Notes under the pieces: model-generated | Seen by the model: only the letters and a program-made list of their open reading frames with translations | Told to the model about the DNA's origin: nothing | Database searches by the model: none | NCBI GenBank assembly: GCA_002392405.1 | Contig: DGGY01000024.1 | Span: forward strand, 28,541 to 92,540 | Source: Treponema sp. UBA3862 | GTDB lineage: Bacteria; Spirochaetota; Spirochaetia; Treponematales; Treponemataceae | Direction: 5' to 3' | DNA length: 64,000 nt | Shown here: piece by piece, positions 36,637-45,360 of the stretch | Position numbering within the stretch: the stretch's first letter is position 1 | Layout: every line of letters begins with the position of its first letter | Position numbers and translations under genes: made by a program

Positions 36637-37878
36637 TTATTCTTTAGGAATTAATTCTCCGTAGTTTTTTGAAAGCCTTTCTTTGTTGTCTTTAGTTCCC
36701 CATTTTGATGCAACATAACCTGCCGCTTCATAACGTTTTAATTCGCGGTTTTCAAAGGCCTTGTCCAGAAGTTCCTCGATTTCAAGGCCTTTATAAATTT
36801 CATTTGCTTCTTCAAGCGGGGCGCGTAATACCGGGTGTTTCGGACTGAAAAGAACGCAGCAGTCTTCATAGGGAAGAATTGAAGTATCGTAGGTGTCAAT
36901 AAAACGCGCTGTTTCAATGATTTCTTCTTTATCCATTCCGCAAAGTGGCCGTAAAAGAGGAAGAGAGCAGGCACTTTCTGTTACTGCCATGTTTTTTATA
37001 GTCTGGCTTGCTACCTGGCCCAGGCTTTCTCCTGTTATAAGGCAGTCCGCTCCGATTCTTGCTGCAAGCTTTGATGCTACTTTCATCATGCACATGCGGA
37101 GCATCAATGTTGTGTAATTCTCAGGTGATTTCTTTTTAATCTGCATCTGAACTTCGGTAAACGGAATGATGTTTATATGTGTGCGCAGCCCGAAGTAAGA
37201 GAGGGTTTCTGCAAGTTTTTCAACTTTCTCCTGGGCTTCTTTTGAAGTGTAAGGGTAGGAATGAAAATATACGCATTCTACAGTCATTCCCCGTCTTATC
37301 ATCCTGTAGCCTGCCACAGGTGAATCCAGGCCTCCGCTCAATAATAAAAGTCCTTTACCGGAGCAGCCCACAGGAAGACCCCGGCAGCTTTTATTTGAAT
37401 CAGAATATACGAAGGCTTTTTCACGGATTTCTACTGTAAAAGTTACATCAGGATTATGAACGTCAACACTCATCAGGGAACTGTCATATACAAGTGTGCC
37501 TGCTTCCCGCATAATGCCGTAGGAATCTAAAGGAAAACCTTTGTCTGATCTTTTTGCATCGATTCTGAAGGTCTTTGCACCTTTTTTTACTGCAGTCTGA
37601 GCCAGCTCAAGAACTTTTGACTGAATTGCTTTAATGTCTTTTTCAACAACTTCAGCTTTTGCCCAGCCCGTAATTCCTATGAGATGATTTAAGGTAAATT
37701 CAACGGCTTCACAGGAATCTTCTTCACATTCAATGTAAAGACGCCCGAAATTCAGGTGAACCTTTGCATTTACAGAAAGAAGGTAAGTTTTTGCGTTTTG
37801 AACTAAAAGTCTTTCAAAAGTTTTTATGTTGGAGCCTTTAAGGGTAAGTTCTCCAAGTTTTCCTAAATATGTAACCAT
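36637..37878 (-). CDS. thiI: tRNA 4-thiouridine synthetase ThiI
   Basis: 413 residues. ThiI adenylates U8 of tRNA and inserts sulfur. The N-terminal ferredoxin-like and THUMP domains cover about 1-165. The PP-loop LLSGGLDSPVAG lies near residue 180. EDCCVLFSPKHP contains the catalytic Cys expected for the family. The rhodanese domain found in the enterobacterial enzyme is absent, as is usual outside that group, so sulfur must come from another carrier. No Shine-Dalgarno is visible; TTATAT ends 7 bases before the ATG. Confidence 0.92.
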   Translation of the reverse strand: MVTYLGKLGELTLKGSNIKTFERLLVQNAKTYLLSVNAKVHLNFGRLYIECEEDSCEAVEFTLNHLIGITGWAKAEVVEKDIKAIQSKVLELAQTAVKKGAKTFRIDAKRSDKGFPLDSYGIMREAGTLVYDSSLMSVDVHNPDVTFTVEIREKAFVYSDSNKSCRGLPVGCSGKGLLLLSGGLDSPVAGYRMIRRGMTVECVYFHSYPYTSKEAQEKVEKLAETLSYFGLRTHINIIPFTEVQMQIKKKSPENYTTLMLRMCMMKVASKLAARIGADCLITGESLGQVASQTIKNMAVTESACSLPLLRPLCGMDKEEIIETARFIDTYDTSILPYEDCCVLFSPKHPVLRAPLEEANEIYKGLEIEELLDKAFENRELKRYEAAGYVASKWGTKDNKERLSKNYGELIPKE

Positions 37879-37915
37879 AAAAAAAATATAACAGAAAAAA
37901 AATTAATTTTCTATA

Positions 37916-37948
37916 TTGTCAAAATGACAAAAAGTGTGATAATGTCAT
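37916..37948 (+). promoter_or_regulatory. Acyl-CoA ligase promoter with overlapping palindromes
   Basis: TTGTCA (37916-37921) and GATAAT (37938-37943) are separated by 16 bases. TGTCA-AAA-TGACA (37917-37929) overlaps the -35, and a further TGTCA half-site (37943-37947) overlaps the -10. The ATG is 11 bases past the -10, leaving no room for a Shine-Dalgarno. The repeats are a candidate operator. Confidence 0.5.
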
Positions 37949-37954
37949 AATAGT

Positions 37955-39931
37955 ATGATTGAAAAAATATTTCCTGACACAAGATTTGATAAAACCCTTG
38001 GAAGAACACTTCCGGTTATGCTCCGTGAAAAAGTAAAGAAAAACGCAAATTTAACCCTGCAGGTTGTAAAAAACAAGAGCGGGGTTTTTGTCCGCTACAG
38101 TTATTCACAGGTTTATCAGCACATTATTGAAATGGCTTACAGCCTTAAGAAACTTGGAATCTCAAGAGGAGATCATGTCGGTTTAATGAGTGATAACAGA
38201 CGTGAATGGTTTATCACTGACTATGCGCTTTTGTCTTTAGGTGCTGTTGATGTTCCCCGGGGCTGTGATTCAATGGGGCAGGAAATACGCTTTATCTTAA
38301 ACTTTGCTGACTGTAAGGTAAGTTTTTTTGAAAACGGCAGGCAGCTTGAAAAAGTCCTTGAAAAAGTCGAAGAAGTTCCTCTTTTAAAGACAGCAATTCT
38401 TTTTGATTATCCTGATGAAAAAACTGTACTTAAAGCCAAAGAATGCGGAATTGAAGTTATCAATTATCATTTCCTTGAAAGTTCAGGTGTTGAAATCTCT
38501 AAGGAAGAGTGGCTTGAAATTGAAGAAGACATGGAAAAAATTCATTCAGACGATGTTGCCACAATTATTTTTACATCAGGAACTACAGGTCTTCCAAAAG
38601 GCGTTCAGCTTACCCATGATAATTATATTGCCCAGTGTGAAGTTGCCCATAATGCACTTTCTTTGATGCAGAGGGGAGATATCTGGTTCTCAGTTCTTCC
38701 TATCTGGCACAGTTTTGAACGTGCCTTTAATTATATGGTTGTTGCCCTTGACGGCGGCTTTGCATATTCAAAACCTATTGCTTCCGTAATGCTTTCTGAC
38801 ATGGCTCAGGTTCAGCCGCAGTGGATGAATGCAGTTCCCCGCCTCTGGGAATCTGTTGCCCAGGGGCTTTTCCGTGAAGTTAAAAAACAGAGCGGAATCA
38901 GACAGTGGGAGTTTAATACAGCAGTTTATATCGGAAAACAGTATTACAAGGCAAAGGAACTTGTTTTCGGACTTAAATGCCGTTATCACTGGAGACTTCG
39001 CTTTATCGATACTCTTATTGGAATTATCCCTTATCTCCTGCTTTCCCTTCCCCGTTTTGCCGCAGAAAAATTAGTATATAAAAAAATTCGTGCAAAGTTC
39101 GGCGGAAAGATGCGTGCTGCAATTTCCGGTGGTGGAGCACTTCAGCCGTCAACAGAAGCCTTCTATCATGCAATTGGTTTTAAGCTGCTTGAAGGTTACG
39201 GTATGACTGAAACAGCCCCGGTTGTTTCAGTATGTAATTCTAAGAAACCTCGTTCAAATAATGTAGGTACAATCTTTGCAAGTATAGAACTTAAGATTGT
39301 CAAAGAAAAAAACGGACAGCCGGCAGATTCAAAACCGCTTAAACCTGGTAAAAAAGGACTCGTGCTTATCCGCGGACGTCAGGTTATGAAAGGCTACTAC
39401 AAAAGACAGGATTTAACTGATGCTGTAATCGATAAGGACGGATGGCTTAATACGGGCGATCTTGGAATGATAAGCTATGATAATGAGCTTAAACTCACTG
39501 GCCGTGCAAAAGATACAATAGTTCTTCTTGGAGGAGAAAACATTGAACCGCTTGGTATTGAAAAAGCAGTCAACTCATCTCCTTATGTTGAGCGCTGTGT
39601 AGTTCTCGGCCAGGACCAGAAATATATCGGTGCCCTTATCTGTCCTAATCAGGCAAACGTTATTGCCTATGCAGAGGAAAACTCAGTACTCTACGATAAC
39701 TACGATAATCTTCTTGAAACAAACGAAATACAGAATCTCTTCCGCACGGAAATTGATATGCTTGTCAATGCAAAAACAGGCTTCAGAACCTGCGAACGTA
39801 TCTTCAAGTTCAAGCTCTTAAAAGAAAGCTTCCAGGTAGGAAGGGAAATAAATGTAAAGCAGGAAGTAATGAGGCATGTTTTAAATGCACTTTACAAAAA
39901 GGAGATAAAACAGATTTTCTCCGCAAAATAA
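37955..39931 (+). CDS. Long-chain fatty-acid--CoA ligase (AMP-forming)
   Basis: 658 residues. The enzyme activates fatty acids to acyl-CoA via an acyl-adenylate. The ATP-binding P-loop IIFTSGTTGLPKGVQLTHDN, the A5 motif GYGMTETAPV, and NTGDLG followed by GRAKDTIVLLGGENIEP are all intact. The insert typical of the long-chain FAA1/FadD branch is present. The protein is probably peripheral to the inner membrane. There is no Shine-Dalgarno before the ATG; see the promoter entry. Confidence 0.9.
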   Translation: MIEKIFPDTRFDKTLGRTLPVMLREKVKKNANLTLQVVKNKSGVFVRYSYSQVYQHIIEMAYSLKKLGISRGDHVGLMSDNRREWFITDYALLSLGAVDVPRGCDSMGQEIRFILNFADCKVSFFENGRQLEKVLEKVEEVPLLKTAILFDYPDEKTVLKAKECGIEVINYHFLESSGVEISKEEWLEIEEDMEKIHSDDVATIIFTSGTTGLPKGVQLTHDNYIAQCEVAHNALSLMQRGDIWFSVLPIWHSFERAFNYMVVALDGGFAYSKPIASVMLSDMAQVQPQWMNAVPRLWESVAQGLFREVKKQSGIRQWEFNTAVYIGKQYYKAKELVFGLKCRYHWRLRFIDTLIGIIPYLLLSLPRFAAEKLVYKKIRAKFGGKMRAAISGGGALQPSTEAFYHAIGFKLLEGYGMTETAPVVSVCNSKKPRSNNVGTIFASIELKIVKEKNGQPADSKPLKPGKKGLVLIRGRQVMKGYYKRQDLTDAVIDKDGWLNTGDLGMISYDNELKLTGRAKDTIVLLGGENIEPLGIEKAVNSSPYVERCVVLGQDQKYIGALICPNQANVIAYAEENSVLYDNYDNLLETNEIQNLFRTEIDMLVNAKTGFRTCERIFKFKLLKESFQVGREINVKQEVMRHVLNALYKKEIKQIFSAK

Positions 39932-40029
39932 TTAAGCGCACTGCGTTTTTAATGACAGAAAAAAAAAGAGGCAGCTGTTAAATTATGTTTTCCAGCAGCC
40001 CTTAAAAATTGATTCAGTTCAATTTTGGA

Positions 40030-40083
40030 TGCACCTGAAAAAACTCGTCCTAACTCTCACATATTTTTCAGGTGCATTTTTTT
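40030..40083 (+). terminator. Rho-independent terminator after the acyl-CoA ligase
   Basis: A perfect 13-bp stem, TGCACCTGAAAAA (40030-40042) and TTTTTCAGGTGCA (40064-40076), is followed by a 7-base T run. The loop is 21 bases. The arms also carry A and T runs, so it could work in both directions. Confidence 0.85.
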
Positions 40084-40084
40084 A

Positions 40085-40113
40085 TGGTCAAAACTTTTCT
40101 TTTTATTTATAAT
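40085..40113 (+). promoter_or_regulatory. Promoter for the 40123 gene
   Basis: TGGTCA (40085-40090) and a perfect TATAAT (40108-40113) are separated by 17 bases. Transcription would start near 40120, 3 bases before the GTG at 40123. Confidence 0.45.
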
Positions 40114-40122
40114 TTTTTTATA

Positions 40123-41154
40123 GTGAAAAAGTTATTCCTTTTTTGTCTGGTAATTCTTTCTTTCTCTTTGTGCACGGCTGATGATTATGTTTTTTCTAAG
40201 GATTACAGTCATTCAGAAGATTATCATGAAAAAGTTCCCGCTCTTTTACAGGGGATCTGGCAGGGAGAAGACAGGCTTGTTTTATTCTCGGGTGATAATT
40301 CTTCCTATACCTGCATCCTTCGTGTTTTTTATAAGTGGTATGATGACAGGGCTTCAGAGCCTTCAGAATATTCTCAGATTTCAACAAGGGACAGAAACAA
40401 TACAACGGCCCTTCATCCTGAAAATATTGACATGGCTTTTAAAACGATAATTGAAAATACTGATAAAACTGCAGGTGCCTTTGAAATCCGTGTTAAGTAT
40501 CCTGGTTTAAAAGACTATGTTTATATTCCTGTCGCAGTAATTAACGGGAATCTTTATTTAAGGTTTTATTATTCTCTTTCTCTGGAGCCTTTAGAAGAAG
40601 GGGAAGAGAAAAAAACTTCAGAGACACCTTATTATCTTATTGACGTAGGTACTGCTTCAGGCATTACAATTTCTCCTCCTGTAATTAAAAAAGAACTTCT
40701 GTGCTTTTACTCATCTGCTTCATCAGTCTATCATATCCGCTACTGGCTTTCAGACATGGAAGAAACCGATGAAAAAGCTGAGTTTTTAGACGGAGCAGAT
40801 GTTTTTAATGTACCTAAATACATTCAGTCTTCAGGAAAGCTTTACACCTGCACGACAGGACGGAGCCATAGAATCAGAAATATTCAGAAAAGCCCGGATT
40901 TTCCAAAAGAGTTTATAAGTGACAGTCAGAAAATACTTTTTACAGCAGATAAGCCTTATCTTGTTTATGTAAATGGTTCAGGAAATCATGAAAAAATTGA
41001 TGAAATGGTCAAAAAGAATAATTCACGCATTCATCCTGCTCAAAAGCCGCCGTTTCCTGTAAGTCATATTGATTTTCACTGGAAAGAAATTTCTGAACTT
41101 GAAAAATACAATCCTTATACCTGGAATAAAAGAAATCTGGACATTCATAAATAA
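40123..41154 (+). CDS. Exported protein of unknown function
   Basis: 343 residues from the GTG at 40123, chosen because it gives a compact signal peptide (KKLFLFCLVILSFSLCTA) and because a promoter -10 lies just upstream; an in-frame ATG at 40084 would add 13 residues. The mature protein is beta-rich with many aromatic residues (WQGEDRLVLFSGDNSSYTCI) and looks periplasmic or surface-exposed. I recognise no family or catalytic motif. It lies between the acyl-CoA ligase terminator and ileS. Confidence 0.55.
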   Translation: MKKLFLFCLVILSFSLCTADDYVFSKDYSHSEDYHEKVPALLQGIWQGEDRLVLFSGDNSSYTCILRVFYKWYDDRASEPSEYSQISTRDRNNTTALHPENIDMAFKTIIENTDKTAGAFEIRVKYPGLKDYVYIPVAVINGNLYLRFYYSLSLEPLEEGEEKKTSETPYYLIDVGTASGITISPPVIKKELLCFYSSASSVYHIRYWLSDMEETDEKAEFLDGADVFNVPKYIQSSGKLYTCTTGRSHRIRNIQKSPDFPKEFISDSQKILFTADKPYLVYVNGSGNHEKIDEMVKKNNSRIHPAQKPPFPVSHIDFHWKEISELEKYNPYTWNKRNLDIHK

Positions 41155-41180
41155 GGCTTTCTTCCCGCAGTCTTCTATAA

Positions 41181-41209
41181 TTGTATATTTTGATTAAAAA
41201 TATTATAAT
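41181..41209 (+). promoter_or_regulatory. ileS promoter
   Basis: TTGTAT (41181-41186) and TATAAT (41204-41209) are separated by 17 bases. The leader of about 32 bases carries AAGGGGA ahead of the GTG. No T-box or other leader structure fits in the 94-base gap. Confidence 0.6.
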
Positions 41210-41248
41210 AGAAAAAAGTTATTTAAATATTTTTTAAGGGGATAAGTC

Positions 41249-44200
41249 GTGTATACACCAGTAAATCCAAAACCAGATTTTCCAAAACAGGAAGAAGAAA
41301 TATTAGAGTTCTGGGCTAAAAATGACACATTTAAAAAATCAGTAGAACAGCGTTCAAAAGCAGAAGAATTTGTATTCTTTGACGGTCCTCCCTTTGCAAC
41401 AGGACTTCCTCACTTCGGTCATTTCATTCCTTCTACAATTAAAGATATTATTCCCCGCTATCAGACAATGAAGGGTAAACATGTTGAAAGACGTTTCGGC
41501 TGGGACTGCCACGGTTTACCTGTAGAAAACTTAATCGAAAAAGAACTTGGAATTAATTCAAAACACGAAATTGAAGCTTACGGAATCGATAAATTCAACG
41601 ACAAATGTAAGGCATCAGTTCTTAAATATACCTCAGAATGGCGTAAAACAATTACCCGCATGGGACGCTGGGTTGATTTTGACAATGATTACAAAACAAT
41701 GAACCCTGAATTCATGGAAACCATCTGGTGGGTAGCAAAAACTCTCTGGGAAAAAGGCCTTATTTATGAAGGTCAGTACATTCTTCCTTACTGTCCGCGC
41801 TGTTCAACAGTTCTTTCAACTCATGAACTTGCACAGGGCTATAAAGATGTAACTGAAGCTGCTATCACAGTACGCTTTAAGATTACAAAAGCTCCTGATG
41901 GATTTAACGATCCTGACATGACAAACGGAAAAACTTACTTTATTGCATGGACAACAACTCCATGGACTCTTCCGTCAAATCTTGGTCTTTGTATGGGCCC
42001 TGATATCGATTATGTAAAAATTCTTGATAAAGAATCAGGTGACTATTATATCCTCGCTGAAGCAAGGCTTTCTTCTTATTACAAAAACGAAGATGATTAC
42101 ACAATAATTTACCGTAAAAAGGGAAGTGAATTTATCGGTGCTCACTATGAACCTCTTTTCCCTTATTTTGCAAAATTGAGTGACCCTGCCGTATGTCAGG
42201 CTGAAAGCGGTCAGAAATGCAGCGAAGGTGCTTTCCGTATGTTCAATGCAGAGTATGTATCAACTGAAGACGGTACAGGTATTGTTCATATTGCTCCTGC
42301 TTTCGGTGAAGACGATAATAAAGTTTTCAGAGGCAGCGGCGTTCCTAATGTTCAGCCAATTGATGCTGAATGTAAGTTTGTTTCACCTGTAAATGATTAT
42401 GCAGGACGTTTTGTAAAAGACTGTGATAAAGATATCATTATCCGCCTTAAAGAAGAAAAAAAACTTGTTAAAAAAGACCAGCACATGCACTCATACCCGC
42501 ACTGCTGGAGATGTTCAAGTCCTCTTATTTACCGTGGAATCGGTTCATGGTTTGTTAAAGTTGCAGATCATCATGATTCACTCTTAAAGGCAAATTCTCA
42601 GATTAAATGGCAGCCTTCACACATTAAAGAAGGCCGTTTCGGAAAATGGCTTGCAGGAAGCCGTGACTGGGCAGTAAGCCGTAACCGTTATTGGGGTAAC
42701 CCGATTCCAATCTGGAGATGTGATAATCCTGACTGTAAAAAAACTGTCTGTGTAGGTTCCCGTGATGAACTTAAAAAACTCTCAGGAATTTATCCTGAAG
42801 ATCTCCACAAACAGTATGTAGATAAAATTACTTTCACCTGTCCTGAATGTAAAAAAGGTACAATGCACCGTATTCCTGAAGTATTTGACTGCTGGTTTGA
42901 ATCGGGCAGCATGCCTTATGCACAGCAGCATTATCCTTTTGAAAATAAAGAATACTTTGAAAAGCATTTCCCTGCAGACTTTATTTCAGAAGGACTTGAT
43001 CAGACAAGAGGCTGGTTCTATACACTGACAATTCTTGCAAGCCACCTTTTTGATAAGCCTGCATTTAAAAACTGTATTGTAAACGGACTGGTGCTTGCAG
43101 AAGACGGAAGAAAAATGTCGAAGTCTCTCCGCAACTATACAGATCCTGTAGAAGCAATCAATAAATTTGGTGCAGATGCACTTCGTCTTTTCCTTACTCA
43201 TTCAGCTGTAGTTAAGGCAGATGACCTTCGTTATTCTGATAACGGTGTACGCGAAGTCCTTAAAAATATCATAATTCCTCTCTGGTCAGGTTATAATTTC
43301 TTCATAAGTTATGCCAATGTCGAAAATTATCAGGCTAAAGGAATGTTTGACACTAAGCTTCCTTCAAATCCTATGGACCGCTGGATTATTTCAGTTGCCC
43401 AGAAGATGGTAAAAGATGTTTCCAGTGCCCTTGATGATTATGATTTAAGTGCTGCAATTGATCCTCTCATTGGTTTTATTGATGAACTTAATAACTGGTA
43501 CATCCGCCGTTCAAGAAAGCGCTTCTCACGAAATGACAACAGTCAGGACCAGATTGAAGCTTTTGAAACCCTTTATACAGCCCTTAGGACTTTCTCTTTG
43601 ACAGCAGCGCCATTTATTCCGTTTATTGCCGAAGAAATGTGGCAGAATCTTAAGCTTGAAGGTGACAAAGAATCCGTTCATCTTATGGATTTCCCTGTAT
43701 ATAACGAAAAGTTCCGTGATACAGAACTTGAGTTTAAAATGGCAACTGTTCAGAAAGCAGTTTCAATGGGACGCTCCCTGCGTAACCAGTTCAACTTAAA
43801 GAACCGCCAGCCTCTTGCCGCTGCAGAACTTGTAACAAGAAATCCTGATGAACGCAAAGTTCTTGAAGCAATGGTTGATGCAATCGCTGAAGAATTAAAC
43901 GTAAAGAAGGTTCATTTCCATGAACGCGAAGATGAACTTGTTCAGTATTCAGCAAAGGCCAATTTCAAGGTGCTTGGAAAAGAACTTGGTCCTAAAATGA
44001 AAGCCGCTGCAGCACAGATTGTAACACTTTCAAATGACCAGATTTCTGATATTCTGGGCGGAAAGACCCTTTCAATTGATGTTGAAGGTCAGAAACTTGA
44101 CCTTAATGCAGAAAAAATAATCGTAGAAAGAACTGAAAAAGAAGATTTAAAAGTTCTTAACGAAGGAACAATTACAATCGGTCTTGAAACAAAAGTAACT

Positions 44201-44461
44201 GATGAACTTAAAAAAGAAGGCTATGTAAGGGATTTAATCCGCGGTATTCAGTCACTCCGCAAGGAAAACGGACTTACCGTACAGGATAAGATTAACCTTA
44301 CAGTCGGCGGAGATGCTGAACTTAAAGCCGCATTTGAAATGTTCTCTGATCTTATTGCTTCATCAACTTTAACTGCAAGCCAGAACTGGTCTGAGTCAGT
44401 TAACGGTTCACAGATTGAAGCTGATGATAAAACCTGGAGTGCTGCTATTGTTAAAGCATAG
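41249..44461 (+). CDS. ileS: Isoleucyl-tRNA synthetase, eukaryote-like type
   Basis: 1070 residues starting at GTG. IleRS charges tRNA(Ile). The HIGH motif reads HFGH (55-58) in PPFATGLPHFGHF, and KMSKS (622-626) is exact. RRFGWDCHGLPVE and the length place it in the eukaryote-like bacterial branch, known in spirochaetes and in mupirocin-insensitive bacteria. The editing (CP1) and anticodon-binding domains are present. A terminator-like hairpin begins 7 bases after the stop and overlaps the next gene. Confidence 0.95.
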   Translation: MYTPVNPKPDFPKQEEEILEFWAKNDTFKKSVEQRSKAEEFVFFDGPPFATGLPHFGHFIPSTIKDIIPRYQTMKGKHVERRFGWDCHGLPVENLIEKELGINSKHEIEAYGIDKFNDKCKASVLKYTSEWRKTITRMGRWVDFDNDYKTMNPEFMETIWWVAKTLWEKGLIYEGQYILPYCPRCSTVLSTHELAQGYKDVTEAAITVRFKITKAPDGFNDPDMTNGKTYFIAWTTTPWTLPSNLGLCMGPDIDYVKILDKESGDYYILAEARLSSYYKNEDDYTIIYRKKGSEFIGAHYEPLFPYFAKLSDPAVCQAESGQKCSEGAFRMFNAEYVSTEDGTGIVHIAPAFGEDDNKVFRGSGVPNVQPIDAECKFVSPVNDYAGRFVKDCDKDIIIRLKEEKKLVKKDQHMHSYPHCWRCSSPLIYRGIGSWFVKVADHHDSLLKANSQIKWQPSHIKEGRFGKWLAGSRDWAVSRNRYWGNPIPIWRCDNPDCKKTVCVGSRDELKKLSGIYPEDLHKQYVDKITFTCPECKKGTMHRIPEVFDCWFESGSMPYAQQHYPFENKEYFEKHFPADFISEGLDQTRGWFYTLTILASHLFDKPAFKNCIVNGLVLAEDGRKMSKSLRNYTDPVEAINKFGADALRLFLTHSAVVKADDLRYSDNGVREVLKNIIIPLWSGYNFFISYANVENYQAKGMFDTKLPSNPMDRWIISVAQKMVKDVSSALDDYDLSAAIDPLIGFIDELNNWYIRRSRKRFSRNDNSQDQIEAFETLYTALRTFSLTAAPFIPFIAEEMWQNLKLEGDKESVHLMDFPVYNEKFRDTELEFKMATVQKAVSMGRSLRNQFNLKNRQPLAAAELVTRNPDERKVLEAMVDAIAEELNVKKVHFHEREDELVQYSAKANFKVLGKELGPKMKAAAAQIVTLSNDQISDILGGKTLSIDVEGQKLDLNAEKIIVERTEKEDLKVLNEGTITIGLETKVTDELKKEGYVRDLIRGIQSLRKENGLTVQDKINLTVGGDAELKAAFEMFSDLIASSTLTASQNWSESVNGSQIEADDKTWSAAIVKA

Positions 44462-45344
44462 TTTTTTAAGTGCAGTAAAAATACTTTCCTTTACTGCACT
44501 TACTTTATTTTTATTCTCCTGTAAATCCGCCCCTCAGGTTGAGCCTGTAGATCCGTTAAATCTTATTGATGCCACGGCACCGATAATTATTTATATTCCT
44601 GTAACAGCAAACCGGAACTTTGTTGAATATGCCATGGTTCAAATGGCCGGTATGTCAGAAAAAGATGCTGCAACTATTGCAGGAAGAACTAAAAATATTG
44701 CAATTTCAACTGATTCAGACGGCGCTTTTCAGGCTGCACTTGAGGGAAGCTATCCGAAAATCGGCATAAACATGGCTCTTTCAGAAAAAAAAGGCTGGAA
44801 GTCTGCTTATACGACTGACACGACTCTCCCTGTAGTTTTTTATTCATCAGACCAGTTTGGAATTCAGGTCGGAAATCCTGATTCTTTAACGCTGGTAGCA
44901 GGTCAGACTGCCAGTCCTCTTTTAAAGCGTTATGAAAATGAGCAGCACCGTTTGATTTTAGCTTCGCAGGGAGTAGAGGATTCAATCGAAGAAAATCCCC
45001 TGAATTCAAAAATTTATGACTTTTTAAAAGACAATAATAATCTTGAAATCCGTTTTTACTCCCAGAATCCTGCTGCTTTTTTAAATAAATTCTTAGGAAA
45101 AGCGCTGAGCCTCGGTCTGACTAATTTAAGCGGCTCACTTATAGAATCTAAGGCTGATAAGACTTTTGCACTGAAACTGGATCTTGAACTTACTGGCAGT
45201 ACAATATCTAAAGCGGCAGTCAAAATGCTTAAAATTGCACTTTTCCCGATACCTGCTAAAATAGTTCAGACAGGTGAAAATCATGTCCAGATTACAGATA
45301 TTTCACTTACATATAATCAGCTTATAAAACTTATAAAAAGATAG
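44448..45344 (+). CDS. Putative lipoprotein
   Basis: 298 residues from the TTG at 44448, chosen because GGAG lies 8 bases upstream and it gives a normal signal peptide ending in LFLFSCKSA. The Cys fits a relaxed spirochaetal lipobox. The reading frame starts inside ileS (14-base overlap) and covers a terminator-like hairpin. The body contains no recognised motif; beta-strand patterns dominate. Earlier in-frame ATG codons inside ileS (44415) are less likely. The product is probably in the envelope. Confidence 0.6.
   Translation: MLKHSFLSAVKILSFTALTLFLFSCKSAPQVEPVDPLNLIDATAPIIIYIPVTANRNFVEYAMVQMAGMSEKDAATIAGRTKNIAISTDSDGAFQAALEGSYPKIGINMALSEKKGWKSAYTTDTTLPVVFYSSDQFGIQVGNPDSLTLVAGQTASPLLKRYENEQHRLILASQGVEDSIEENPLNSKIYDFLKDNNNLEIRFYSQNPAAFLNKFLGKALSLGLTNLSGSLIESKADKTFALKLDLELTGSTISKAAVKMLKIALFPIPAKIVQTGENHVQITDISLTYNQLIKLIKR
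44468..44501 (+). terminator. Terminator-like hairpin inside the lipoprotein signal-peptide coding region
   Basis: A perfect 12-bp stem, AAGTGCAGTAAA (44468-44479) and TTTACTGCACTT (44490-44501), has a 10-base loop and sits 7 bases after the ileS stop. The downstream T tract is broken (ACTTTATTTTTATT), so termination may be partial. It is coding for the next gene as well. Confidence 0.55.
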
Positions 45345-45360
45345 AACAGGAATTATAATT

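Noticed and set aside
41155..41248. T-box riboswitch before ileS
   Set aside because: The gap is only 94 bases, has no T-box core sequence and no antiterminator pair.
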